Part shown: positions 26,560 to 34,514 of the stretch, piece by piece
How the letters are laid out: each line of letters starts with the position of its first letter
Position numbering within the stretch: the stretch's first letter is position 1
Assembly (NCBI RefSeq): GCF_900103935.1
Contig: NZ_FNIC01000002.1
Span: 617,768-681,767 of the forward strand
DNA: 64,000 nucleotides
Source of the DNA: Nocardioides szechwanensis
Lineage (GTDB): Bacteria > Actinomycetota > Actinomycetes > Propionibacteriales > Nocardioidaceae
Direction of reading: 5' to 3'
Position numbers and translations under genes: made by a program
The notes under the pieces: generated by a model
Told to the model about the DNA's origin: nothing
The model's database searches: none
What the model saw: the letters and a program-made list of their open reading frames with translations, nothing else

Positions 26560-27870
26560 ATGAGCCTGTCGGACGGGACCGAGGTCGACCTGGGGCCTCT
26601 GGGGCGCGCGCGGATCATCCAGCTTCTCGGCCAGGGTGGCCAGGGTTTCGTCTACGACGTCCGCCTCGCCAACGGCGAGGCGCTCGCGCTCAAGTGGTAC
26701 CGACCCGAGTGCGCCTCGGTGGAGCAGTTCAACGAGATGCAGCGGCTCGTGGAGTCCGGGTCACCGCACGAGCGGTTCCTGTGGCCGATCAGCATGGCGC
26801 GCGTCGAGGGCGAGCAGTCGTTCGGCTACGTCATGAAGCTGCGCGACGACCGCTACCTCGAGCTGAGCTTCCTGCTCTCCAACACCGACCGCGACGGCAA
26901 CCCGCTGTCGGTGTCGTTCGCGTCGACCATCAACATGTGCCGCCAGCTCAGCTACAGCTTCCTGCGGCTCCACGCCCGCGGCATGTGCTACCGCGACATC
27001 TCCTTCGGCAACGTCTTCTTCGAGCCCGAGCACGGCACGGTCCTGATCTGCGACAACGACAACGTCGGGGTCGACGACGGCACCAGCCGGGTCCTCGGCA
27101 CGCCGTTCTTCATGGCACCCGAGGTCGTGCGCGACCTCACCTACCAGACCCTGCCGAGCACCGACACCGACCGGCACTCGCTGGCGGTGCTGCTCTTCTA
27201 CACGCTCTTCCTCGGGCACCCCTTCGAGGGCGCGCGCACCGATGCGGGCCTGCGCGACACGTCGTGGCTGCTCAACTACTTCGGCACCGACCCGGTCTTC
27301 TGCATGCACCCCGAGCGCGACGAGAACCGCCCCTCCGACATCGTCCAGCAGTACTGGTCGATCTACCCCAAGTTCCTTCAGGACCTCTTCGTCCAGGCTT
27401 TCGTGGCCGGCGTCGACAACCCCGGGCAGCGGGTCACCGAGGGGCAGTGGATCAAGGCCATGGACCGGCTGCGCGACGGCATGGTCACCTGCCGCGGCTG
27501 CCGCGCGACCGGGTTCTGGGACGTCGCCGAGCCCGACCGCACCTGCCGTTCGTGCGGCACCTCGCTCCAGCCGCCCTACCTCCTGCGGATCGGGCGTCGC
27601 ACGGTTGCGGTCAGCCCGCTCGCCACGCTGCGCACCGACCACCTGGCCTCCGGAGTCGACGAGTCGGTCGTGGTCGGGCAGGTGCGCGCCCACCCCGAGG
27701 ACGCCAGTCGCTGGGGCCTGCACAACCTGTCCGACCGGCCGTGGGAAGCGACGTACGGCGCCGGCCAGCAGGTGCGCCTCGAGCCCGACCGCACCATGGA
27801 GATCTCCGACGGGCTGCGGGTCACCGTCGGCTCGGCCACCGTGGTGGCCGTCCGGACCCAGGCGGTCTGA
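26560..27870 (+). CDS. TerY-P-type atypical Ser/Thr kinase with C-terminal zinc ribbon
   Basis: The 436-aa protein has a kinase domain (about 15-300), then a zinc ribbon (C311-x2-C314 and C329-x2-C332) and a beta-rich tail (341-436) that looks like a diverged FHA-type sandwich. ATP-binding features are GQGGQGFVYDV (24-34) and K45. The catalytic loop is YRDISFGN (144-151): Asp146 and Asn151 are kept, but HRD His is Tyr and the catalytic-loop Lys is Ser. DFG is DND (165-167). I chose ATG 26560, with GGAGGTGG 9 nt upstream; GTG 26524 would add 12 residues. One base separates it from the FHA-trypsin gene. Kinase with zinc ribbon next to vWA and PP2C is the TerY-P pattern. Confidence 0.85.
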   Translation: MSLSDGTEVDLGPLGRARIIQLLGQGGQGFVYDVRLANGEALALKWYRPECASVEQFNEMQRLVESGSPHERFLWPISMARVEGEQSFGYVMKLRDDRYLELSFLLSNTDRDGNPLSVSFASTINMCRQLSYSFLRLHARGMCYRDISFGNVFFEPEHGTVLICDNDNVGVDDGTSRVLGTPFFMAPEVVRDLTYQTLPSTDTDRHSLAVLLFYTLFLGHPFEGARTDAGLRDTSWLLNYFGTDPVFCMHPERDENRPSDIVQQYWSIYPKFLQDLFVQAFVAGVDNPGQRVTEGQWIKAMDRLRDGMVTCRGCRATGFWDVAEPDRTCRSCGTSLQPPYLLRIGRRTVAVSPLATLRTDHLASGVDESVVVGQVRAHPEDASRWGLHNLSDRPWEATYGAGQQVRLEPDRTMEISDGLRVTVGSATVVAVRTQAV

Positions 27871-27871
27871 G

Positions 27872-29545
27872 GTGCCTTCGCTGCGGGTCCAGGTGGACGG
27901 CCGCACCCTCGACATCGACCCGCCCCGGCTGCTGCGGATCGGGCGCGCCAACGAGTCCGACATCCTGCTCGCGGGTGACTCGGTCTCGCGGGTTCACGCC
28001 GAGCTGCGACCCACCCGCGGCGGCTGGGTCCTGGTCGACGTCGCCAGTGCCTACGGCACGTTCGTCGACGGCCAGCGGGTCACCGAGCTCCAGCTGACCC
28101 GCACCACGACCGTCCAGTGCGGCCCCGAGGGGCCCGGCAGCTCGTTCACGGTCACGCCGTTCCCCGGCGTGGTGCCGGTCCAGGGCGACCCCGCTCCGGT
28201 GGCGGCACCCTCACCGACCCCGCCGCCGCCCCCGCCACCTCCGCCGTCCCCGGCGCCGTCACCTTCGCCGTCGCCGGCTCCGCCGCGCTCACCGGGACCG
28301 GGCTTCGAGAACACCATGGTTGTCGCCCCGACCCAGCGGTTCGGGCCCGTACCGGGTGCCCCGGCGGTGCGCACCGGCCCCGACCTGCTGGTCTCGGCCG
28401 AGGGCCACGAGCACCGCTTCGTCCACCCCGCCAACGTCACCATCGGCCGGCTCCCCGACTGCACCATCGTGCTCAGCGACCCGGTGGCCTCGCGGCTCCA
28501 CGGCCGCGTCGACGCCGTAGCCGGGGGGTGGACCTACTCCAACGCCTCGCGTGAGGGCACGTTCCTCGACGGCCGGCGCGTGGAGCGGCAGCAGATCACC
28601 GAACGGGTCACGCTGCGGCTCGGGCACCCGGTCGCCGGGCCCGAGGTCGTCGTCGTACCGATCCTGTCCGCCCAGGAGGAGGAGCGCCGGATCGCGCGCC
28701 GCCGCTGGGCCCGCCGGCTCAAGGTCGGCCTCTCCGCCGCGGCGGTGCTGGCCGTCGTCGCCGGTGGTACGACGGCCGCGGTGCTGGCCTCCGGCGACGA
28801 CGACCCGCCCACCACCGAGCCGACCCCGACCGTCACCACCGACGTCCTCACGGGCGACGAGCTCGACAGCGCCAAGGTCGCCACGGTGCTGATCGGGGCC
28901 GAGTCGGAGGACATCTTCGGCAATCCCGTCGGGTGGTCGGGCTCCGGCTCGATCATCAGCTCCGACGGCCTGATCCTGACCAACGCCCACGTCGCCGAGC
29001 CCGAGGCCGACGGCCTGGAGCAGCAGTACGGCCCGAGCGACGAGACCAACCCCGAATACCTCCAGATCGCGCTGATCGAGGACGCCGACGACTCGGCCGC
29101 GGCGCCCGCCTACCGCGCCCGGGTCGTCGTCAGCGACGGGTTCCTCGACGCGTCGGTCATCCAGATCTACGCCACCATCGACGGCGAGCCGCTCGACGGG
29201 CCGCTCGACCTGCCCACCCTCTCCATCGGTGACTCCGACGAGCTGCGCACCGGCGACGACGTGACCGTGCTCGGCTTCCCCGGCATCTCCGGGTCGGCCG
29301 GCGTCTCCATCACCCGGGGCGTGATCTCGACCTTCCTCGACGACCCCCGCCTCGGCGAGCGCTCCGAGATCGACACCGACGCGCGGATCGCGCCCGGCAA
29401 CTCCGGTGGCGCGGCGATCGACAACGACGCCCGGATCGTCGGCATCCCGTCGGCCACGTTCTCCCAGGAGGGCTCCTCGGTGGTCTCGGGCCGGATCCGC
29501 TCGATCAACGCCGTCAAGCCCCTGATCGAGGAGGCCCAGGGCTGA
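27872..29545 (+). CDS. Double-FHA, membrane-anchored trypsin-like protease
   Basis: This 557-aa protein has FHA domain 1 (1-95, GRA 24-26, SRVH 39-42), a Pro/Ser linker (100-145), FHA domain 2 (170-262, GRL 192-194, SRLH 207-210), one membrane helix (285-306) and an extracytoplasmic serine protease domain (330-557). The triad is complete: H373 in LTNAHV, D427 in FLDASVIQI and S511 in APGNSGGAAI. FHA domains would face the cytosol and the protease the outside, so phosphorylation inside could gate proteolysis outside. It starts at a GTG 1 nt after the zinc-ribbon kinase stop, so the two are surely co-expressed. Confidence 0.9.
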   Translation: MPSLRVQVDGRTLDIDPPRLLRIGRANESDILLAGDSVSRVHAELRPTRGGWVLVDVASAYGTFVDGQRVTELQLTRTTTVQCGPEGPGSSFTVTPFPGVVPVQGDPAPVAAPSPTPPPPPPPPPSPAPSPSPSPAPPRSPGPGFENTMVVAPTQRFGPVPGAPAVRTGPDLLVSAEGHEHRFVHPANVTIGRLPDCTIVLSDPVASRLHGRVDAVAGGWTYSNASREGTFLDGRRVERQQITERVTLRLGHPVAGPEVVVVPILSAQEEERRIARRRWARRLKVGLSAAAVLAVVAGGTTAAVLASGDDDPPTTEPTPTVTTDVLTGDELDSAKVATVLIGAESEDIFGNPVGWSGSGSIISSDGLILTNAHVAEPEADGLEQQYGPSDETNPEYLQIALIEDADDSAAAPAYRARVVVSDGFLDASVIQIYATIDGEPLDGPLDLPTLSIGDSDELRTGDDVTVLGFPGISGSAGVSITRGVISTFLDDPRLGERSEIDTDARIAPGNSGGAAIDNDARIVGIPSATFSQEGSSVVSGRIRSINAVKPLIEEAQG

Positions 29546-29546
29546 C

Positions 29547-30422
29547 GTGGGCCTTCTCCTGCAGACTCCTCGCGCCCGCCTTCGCCGTCTCGTACGTCGG
29601 TCCGGCACCAGCCCGCTCTCGGGGCGCACGGTGCTGGTCACCGGAGCGTCCAGCGGGATCGGTGAGGCCACCGCACGAGCCGCGGCGGCCCGTGGCGCGC
29701 ATGTGCTCCTGGTGGCCCGGCGCGCCGACGACCTCGCGCGGGTGCGGGCCGACGTCGAAGCGGCAGGCGGGCGCGCCACGGCCCACCCCTGCGACCTGAC
29801 CGACGGCGACGCCGTCGACGACCTGGTGGCCAAGGTGCTCGTCGAGCACGGCCCGGTCGACTACCTCGTCAACAACGCGGGACGCTCGATCCGGCGCTCG
29901 CTCTCCCTGTCCTACGACCGGTTCCACGACGTCGAGCGCACGATCGCGATCAACTACCTCGCGCCGGTGCGGCTGACCCTGGGGCTGCTGCCCGCGATGC
30001 GCGAGCAGCGGTTCGGCCACGTCGTCAACATCCTGAGCTGGGGGGTGCAGATGAAGGCACCGAAGTTCAGCGCCTACCTCGGCTCCAAGTCCGCGCTCGA
30101 CACGTGGTCGCGGATCGCGGGCCGCGAGACCTACGCGGACAACGTCACCTTCACCAACATGCGCTTCGGGCTGGTGCGCACGCCGATGGTGGTGCCGACC
30201 GAGTCGTTCGAGGACCGCCGCGCGCTCACGGCCGAGCAGGCCGCCGACCGGGTGGTGCGGGCGCTGGAGGACCGGCCGGTCGTGGTCAACGTGCCGTTCG
30301 GCAGCATCGGCGAGCAGCTCAACATCCTGGCCCCGCGGCTCAGCGACGCCCTGATGAGCCGCTTCGACCGGATGGTGCCCGACTCGAAGGCGGCGTCGGA
30401 GAAGGTCAGACCAACATCGTGA
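29547..30422 (+). CDS. Short-chain dehydrogenase/reductase
   Basis: This 291-aa SDR family NAD(P)-dependent oxidoreductase has the cofactor motif TGASSGIGEAT, the structural NNAGRS motif and the catalytic Tyr-Lys pair in YLGSK. The substrate is unknown; the family acts mostly on alcohols and ketones. It starts 1 nt after the protease stop, so it may be co-transcribed with the TerY-P kinase operon although its function seems unrelated. Its last 17 bases overlap the convergent TauE-like gene. Confidence 0.86.
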   Translation: MGLLLQTPRARLRRLVRRSGTSPLSGRTVLVTGASSGIGEATARAAAARGAHVLLVARRADDLARVRADVEAAGGRATAHPCDLTDGDAVDDLVAKVLVEHGPVDYLVNNAGRSIRRSLSLSYDRFHDVERTIAINYLAPVRLTLGLLPAMREQRFGHVVNILSWGVQMKAPKFSAYLGSKSALDTWSRIAGRETYADNVTFTNMRFGLVRTPMVVPTESFEDRRALTAEQAADRVVRALEDRPVVVNVPFGSIGEQLNILAPRLSDALMSRFDRMVPDSKAASEKVRPTS

Positions 30423-31173
30423 CCGCGGCGGTGACGCCCGCGACGACGACCAGCACCCGGAACAACGTCGGCGGCAGCCGCCGGCCGGCCCGCGCCCCGA
30501 CGTACCCCCCGACCACCGAGCCCGCCGCCAGCAGCCCTGCGGCCCGCCAGTCGACCTCGGCCACGAACACGAAGATCACCGCCGCCATGACGTTGCCGCA
30601 CAGGATCGCCAGCGTCTTGAGCCCGTTGACGATGCGCAGCTCGAGGTCGAGCCCGAAGCCCAGGACGGCCACCATCATCACGCCGGAGCCGGCGCCGAAG
30701 TAGCCGCCGTAGACGCCCACCAACGTGGAGAACGCCGTCGTGACGGGGGACATCCGGGTGCGCTCCGGTGGCGGCTGGCCGGCCGGGTGCCGCCGGCGCA
30801 GGGCTTTCGAGATGCTCGGCTGCGCCCCGACGAGCAGGCAGGTGAACAGGATCAGCCACGGCACGACGGACTCGAAGACGCCGGAGGGGAGCCCGAGCAG
30901 CAGCACCGCGCCGAGCACCGAGCCGACCGTGCAGGTCGCGATGACGGTGGCGGTGACGCCGGGGTGCTCGCGCAGCTCGCGGCGGTAGCCGAAGGAGCCG
31001 CTGATCCCCGCGGGCGTCATGCCCAGGGTGTTGCTGACGTTGGCGACCACCGGCGGCAGGCCGACCGCGACCAGGACCGGGAAGCTGACCAGCGAGGCGA
31101 CGCCGACCGTCGACGTCAGGACACCGGCGACGAGGCCGGCGGCCAGCACCGCCAGCTGCTCGAGCCCGGTCAC
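30406..31173 (-). CDS. TauE/SafE-family membrane permease
   Basis: The 255-aa protein has about eight hydrophobic helices and the family repeats, including GGYFGAGSGVMMVAVLGFGL in the second half and a matching GVLTSTVGVASLVSFPVL in the first. TauE/SafE proteins export sulfite, sulfoacetate or related organic anions. The GTG at 31173 (VTGLEQLAVLAAG) is chosen because upstream codons do not encode a sensible protein. It follows the GntR regulator by 19 bp on the same strand, so it is probably regulated with the divergent transporter operon. Confidence 0.84.
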   Translation of the reverse strand: MTGLEQLAVLAAGLVAGVLTSTVGVASLVSFPVLVAVGLPPVVANVSNTLGMTPAGISGSFGYRRELREHPGVTATVIATCTVGSVLGAVLLLGLPSGVFESVVPWLILFTCLLVGAQPSISKALRRRHPAGQPPPERTRMSPVTTAFSTLVGVYGGYFGAGSGVMMVAVLGFGLDLELRIVNGLKTLAILCGNVMAAVIFVFVAEVDWRAAGLLAAGSVVGGYVGARAGRRLPPTLFRVLVVVAGVTAAVTMLV

Positions 31174-31192
31174 CGGACGCCCACCGGCGGCG

Positions 31193-31897
31193 TCACTCGG
31201 GCGGGCGCAGCAGCGCGACGTCGCTGACCATCGCGACGTGGGCGTGCATCGCGTCCGAGGCGGCGTCCGGGTCACCGGAGCGGATGGCCTCGGCGATGGC
31301 GCGGTGGCCGGCCAGCGAGTCGCGCGGACGGCCGGGCTGGGAGAGGGACTCGATCCGGCTCTCCTTGATCAGGTCGCCGATCTCGTCCATCAACCGGGCG
31401 AGCAGCAGCGAGTGCGCAGCGGCGGTCACGGCACCGTGGAATCGCTCGTCGCCCTCGACGCCGCGGCCCCCGGCGTCGATGTCGGCCTCCATGGCGTCGA
31501 GTGCGTCGTCGATCCGGGCGAGGTCCTCGTCGCTGCGGCGGGCGGCCGCGAGCGCGGCGATCTTGGTCTCCAGCGCGTCGCGGGTCTCGATGATCTCGGG
31601 CAGCCGGTCAGCGTGGGAGCGGATCGCCTCGACGATCCGGGTCGACCCGGGTGAGCCGCGCAGGATCGTGCCGTCGCCGTGCCGTACGGCGACGACGCCG
31701 ATCACCTCGAGCGCGACCAGCGCCTGGCTCAGCGTCGCGCGGCTGACTCCGAGCCGCTGGGCGAGCTCGCGCTCCGGCGGCAGCCGGTCGCCCTCGCGCA
31801 GGTCGTTGTCGGTGATCCAGGCGGTGAGCTGCTCCGCGACCTGCTCGTAGAGGCGGGTCCGCATCAGCCGCTGCGGGAAGACGGGATCGGAGACCAT
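31193..31897 (-). CDS. FadR-subfamily GntR transcription regulator
   Basis: This 234-aa protein has an N-terminal winged helix with the GntR signature (LPPERELAQRLGVSRATLSQ) and an all-helical FCD-type C-terminal domain (about 85-225) for a carboxylic-acid effector. A TACAAT box ends 7 nt before the ATG, which points to a leaderless mRNA. It is divergent from a MatC-type transporter operon and likely represses both directions until its acid ligand appears. MatR of rhizobial malonate operons has the same family and position. Ligand unknown. Confidence 0.88.
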   Translation of the reverse strand: MVSDPVFPQRLMRTRLYEQVAEQLTAWITDNDLREGDRLPPERELAQRLGVSRATLSQALVALEVIGVVAVRHGDGTILRGSPGSTRIVEAIRSHADRLPEIIETRDALETKIAALAAARRSDEDLARIDDALDAMEADIDAGGRGVEGDERFHGAVTAAAHSLLLARLMDEIGDLIKESRIESLSQPGRPRDSLAGHRAIAEAIRSGDPDAASDAMHAHVAMVSDVALLRPPE

Positions 31898-31904
31898 GAG
31901 CGGG

Positions 31905-31944
31905 ATTGTATTGACATCCGGCCTACTGACCTATTGGCTAGGCC
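31905..31944. promoter_or_regulatory. Divergent promoter with inverted repeat, GntR operator candidate
   Basis: The minus strand has TACAAT (31905-31910) as -10 for the regulator. The plus strand has TTGACA (31911-31916) as likely -35 of the transporter operon. Overlapping the plus promoter is an inverted repeat GGCCTA (31920-31925) and TAGGCC (31939-31944) with a 13-bp spacer. A bound regulator here would cover both promoters. Confidence 0.5.
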
Positions 31945-32002
31945 ACTGAGCCAGCGTGTGAGCCCGGTCACCATGACCTGCGCGTCGGCCTCGGGAGGAA
32001 AT

Positions 32003-33322
32003 ATGGGACCGGAATGGGTGGCGATCCTCGCCCTCGTAGCGCTGTTCGTGATCGGCACGGTGCTGCCGATCAACATGGGGGCGCTCGCGTACGTCGCCGC
32101 CTGGCTGGTGGGGATGTACTCCCTCGGCCTCGACGAGAAGGAGATCCTCGGGGGAGTCAGCGGTGACCTCATCCTCACCCTCATCGGAGTCACCTACCTG
32201 TTCGCCATCGCGCGCAACAACGGGACCGTCGACCTGATCGTGAGAACCGCGGTTCGCGGTGTCGGCGGCCGGGTCGCGCTGATCCCGTGGGTGATGTTCG
32301 CCGTGACCGCACTGCTGACGGCGATCGGCGCGGCCAGCCCCGCCGCCTGCGCCATCATCGGGCCGATCGCCCTCGGCTTCGCCGGCCGCTACAAGATCAA
32401 CCCGCTGATGATGGGGATGTTCGTGGTCCACGGCGCCCAGGGCGGTGGGTTCTCCCCGATCAGCATCTACGGCGTCATCACCAACTCGGTGATGGAGGAC
32501 GCCGGCCTGCCCACGAGCGAGACCACCGTGTTCCTCGCCAGCCTCGTCGTCAACACGATCATGGCCGCGATCCTGTTCGTCCTGCTCGGTGGCCGCGAGC
32601 TGATGGCCCGCCGGATCGACCCGGACGAGCCCGACACCCTCGACGAGGACCTGCACCGCGGCGGGGCTCACGTCCCCGGCCGGGGCACGGGCGCGGACAC
32701 CGACACCACCACCCAGGCGCTCGGCGTACGGCGCGACCAGATCCTGACCCTGGTGGCGTTCGTGGGCGTGGCCGTGATCGCGCTGGCCTTCGACAAGAAC
32801 ATCGGCTTCGTCGCCATCACGGCCGCCGTCATCCTGGCCATGCTCGCCCCCAACGAGCACAAGGACGCGGTCAAGCAGATCGCCTGGCCCACCGTGCTCC
32901 TGGTGGCCGGCGTCAGCACGTACGCCGCCATCCTCACCGCCGCCGGGTCGCCTGAGTTCGTCGGAAAGTGGGCCGCAGGCTTCAGCGCGGTCGTGGTCGG
33001 GGCCCTGATCCTCTGCTACGTCGGCGGCGTCGTGTCAGCGTTCGCGTCGTCGACTGCCCTGCTGCCGATCATCATCCCGATCGCGGTGCCTCTGATCTCG
33101 GAGGGCGGCATCAACGCCGCGATGTTCGTCGCCGCGCTGGCGGTGTCGTCCACGATCGTCGACGTCAGTCCGTTCTCCACCAACGGTGCCCTCATGCTGG
33201 CCAACAAGCCCGACACCATCAGCGAACCTGTCTACTACAAGCAGATCCTGACCTACAGCGTGATCGTGGTGATCGTCGGACCGCTCCTGGTCTGGGCCGC
33301 GCTCGTGCTGCCGAGCTGGTGA
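32003..33322 (+). CDS. MatC-like dicarboxylate transporter
   Basis: The 439-aa protein has about 12 membrane helices in two inverted halves, with conserved loops GAASPAACAIIGPIALGFAG and SAFASSTALLPIIIPIAVPL, as in SLC13-type and MatC malonate/dicarboxylate carriers. GGGAGGAA lies 3 nt before the ATG. It leads an operon with a CoA-transferase and a carboxyltransferase, which suggests that the imported acid is activated to a CoA thioester and then (de)carboxylated. Malonate is the best guess; other short diacids are possible. Confidence 0.84.
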   Translation: MGPEWVAILALVALFVIGTVLPINMGALAYVAAWLVGMYSLGLDEKEILGGVSGDLILTLIGVTYLFAIARNNGTVDLIVRTAVRGVGGRVALIPWVMFAVTALLTAIGAASPAACAIIGPIALGFAGRYKINPLMMGMFVVHGAQGGGFSPISIYGVITNSVMEDAGLPTSETTVFLASLVVNTIMAAILFVLLGGRELMARRIDPDEPDTLDEDLHRGGAHVPGRGTGADTDTTTQALGVRRDQILTLVAFVGVAVIALAFDKNIGFVAITAAVILAMLAPNEHKDAVKQIAWPTVLLVAGVSTYAAILTAAGSPEFVGKWAAGFSAVVVGALILCYVGGVVSAFASSTALLPIIIPIAVPLISEGGINAAMFVAALAVSSTIVDVSPFSTNGALMLANKPDTISEPVYYKQILTYSVIVVIVGPLLVWAALVLPSW

Positions 33323-33341
33323 CGAGAGGTTGAGCAGCCAC

Positions 33342-34514
33342 ATGACCGGACCCCTGGACGACGTCCTCGTCGTCGACCTCACCCGGGCCCTGGCCGGCCC
33401 CCACGCGACGATGATGATGGGCGACCTCGGTGCCCGGGTGATCAAGGTCGAGGCGCCCGGGACCGGCGACGACACCCGCGGCTGGGGACCGCCGTTCGTG
33501 GGCGACCCGGGCCGTCGCGAGTCGACCTACTTCCTCGCGGCCAACCGCAACAAGGAGTCGATCGCGCTCGACCTCAAGGACGAGGGCGACCGCGAGCTGC
33601 TGCTGCGGCTCGTGGACCGGGCCGACGTGCTGGTCGAGAACTTCCGTACCGGCGTGCTCGAACGCCTCGGCCTCGGCATCGCGTCGCTGCAGGAGCGCAA
33701 CCCGCGCCTGGTGGTCCTCTCGATCACGGGGTTCGGCCACGACGGTCCCGAGGGCGGCCGCGCGGGCTACGACCAGATCGCGCAGGGGGAGGCCGGCCTG
33801 ATGTCGCTGACCGGCTCCGGCCCCGACGACCCGCAGCGGGTGGGCGTCCCGATCGCCGACCTGCTGTCGGGGATGTACGGCGCCTACGGCGTGCTGGCCG
33901 CGCTCAACGAGCGGCACCGCACCGGGCGCGGGACCGTCGTCCGGACCTCGCTGCTCGCCTCGGTCGTCGGCGTCCACGCCTTCCAGGGCACCCGCTGGAC
34001 CGTCGCCGGCGAGGTGGGCCGCGCGCAGGGCAACCACCACCCGTCCATCGCGCCCTACGGGCTGTTCCACTGCCGCGACGGCGCCGTGCAGATCGCCCTC
34101 GGCAGCGAGGGACTGTGGCGGAAGTTCTGCGAGGGCTTCGGCCTGGACCCGGCGGCGGAGGGGCTCGTCACCAACGAGGAGCGGGTCGCGGCGCGGGAGC
34201 GGGTGATCGAGGTGGTCGAGACGGCGTTCGCCGACTGGGACGCCGAGCCGCTGCTGGCGCGGCTGGCCGAGGTCGGCATCCCCGCCGGCAAGGTCCGGAC
34301 GCTCGACGAGGTCTACGGCTGGGACCAGACCGCCAGCCAGGGGCTGCTCGTCGACGTCGAGCACCCCACGCTCGGCCGGGTGACGCTGCCGGGGCCGCCC
34401 CTGCGCTTCTTCGACGCGGCCGGCGCCGAGGTGACGCGGCGCGAGCACTCCCCGCCGCCGGTGCTCGACGAGCACGCCGGCTCCATCCGTTCCTGGCTGG
34501 AGTCCGACGCGTGA
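33342..34514 (+). CDS. CaiB/BaiF-family CoA-transferase (class III)
   Basis: The 390-aa enzyme moves CoA between carboxylic acids. The class III hallmarks are the N-terminal ALAGPHATMMMGDLGARVIKVE segment and the catalytic aspartate in AGYDQIAQGEAGLMS. I start it at ATG 33342 (MTGPLDDVLVVDLTRALAG); a TTG at 33330 with AGAGG just upstream is the alternative. It follows the transporter by 19 nt and overlaps the next gene by GTGA. The operon suggests activation of the acid imported by the MatC-like carrier. Confidence 0.88.
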   Translation: MTGPLDDVLVVDLTRALAGPHATMMMGDLGARVIKVEAPGTGDDTRGWGPPFVGDPGRRESTYFLAANRNKESIALDLKDEGDRELLLRLVDRADVLVENFRTGVLERLGLGIASLQERNPRLVVLSITGFGHDGPEGGRAGYDQIAQGEAGLMSLTGSGPDDPQRVGVPIADLLSGMYGAYGVLAALNERHRTGRGTVVRTSLLASVVGVHAFQGTRWTVAGEVGRAQGNHHPSIAPYGLFHCRDGAVQIALGSEGLWRKFCEGFGLDPAAEGLVTNEERVAARERVIEVVETAFADWDAEPLLARLAEVGIPAGKVRTLDEVYGWDQTASQGLLVDVEHPTLGRVTLPGPPLRFFDAAGAEVTRREHSPPPVLDEHAGSIRSWLESDA

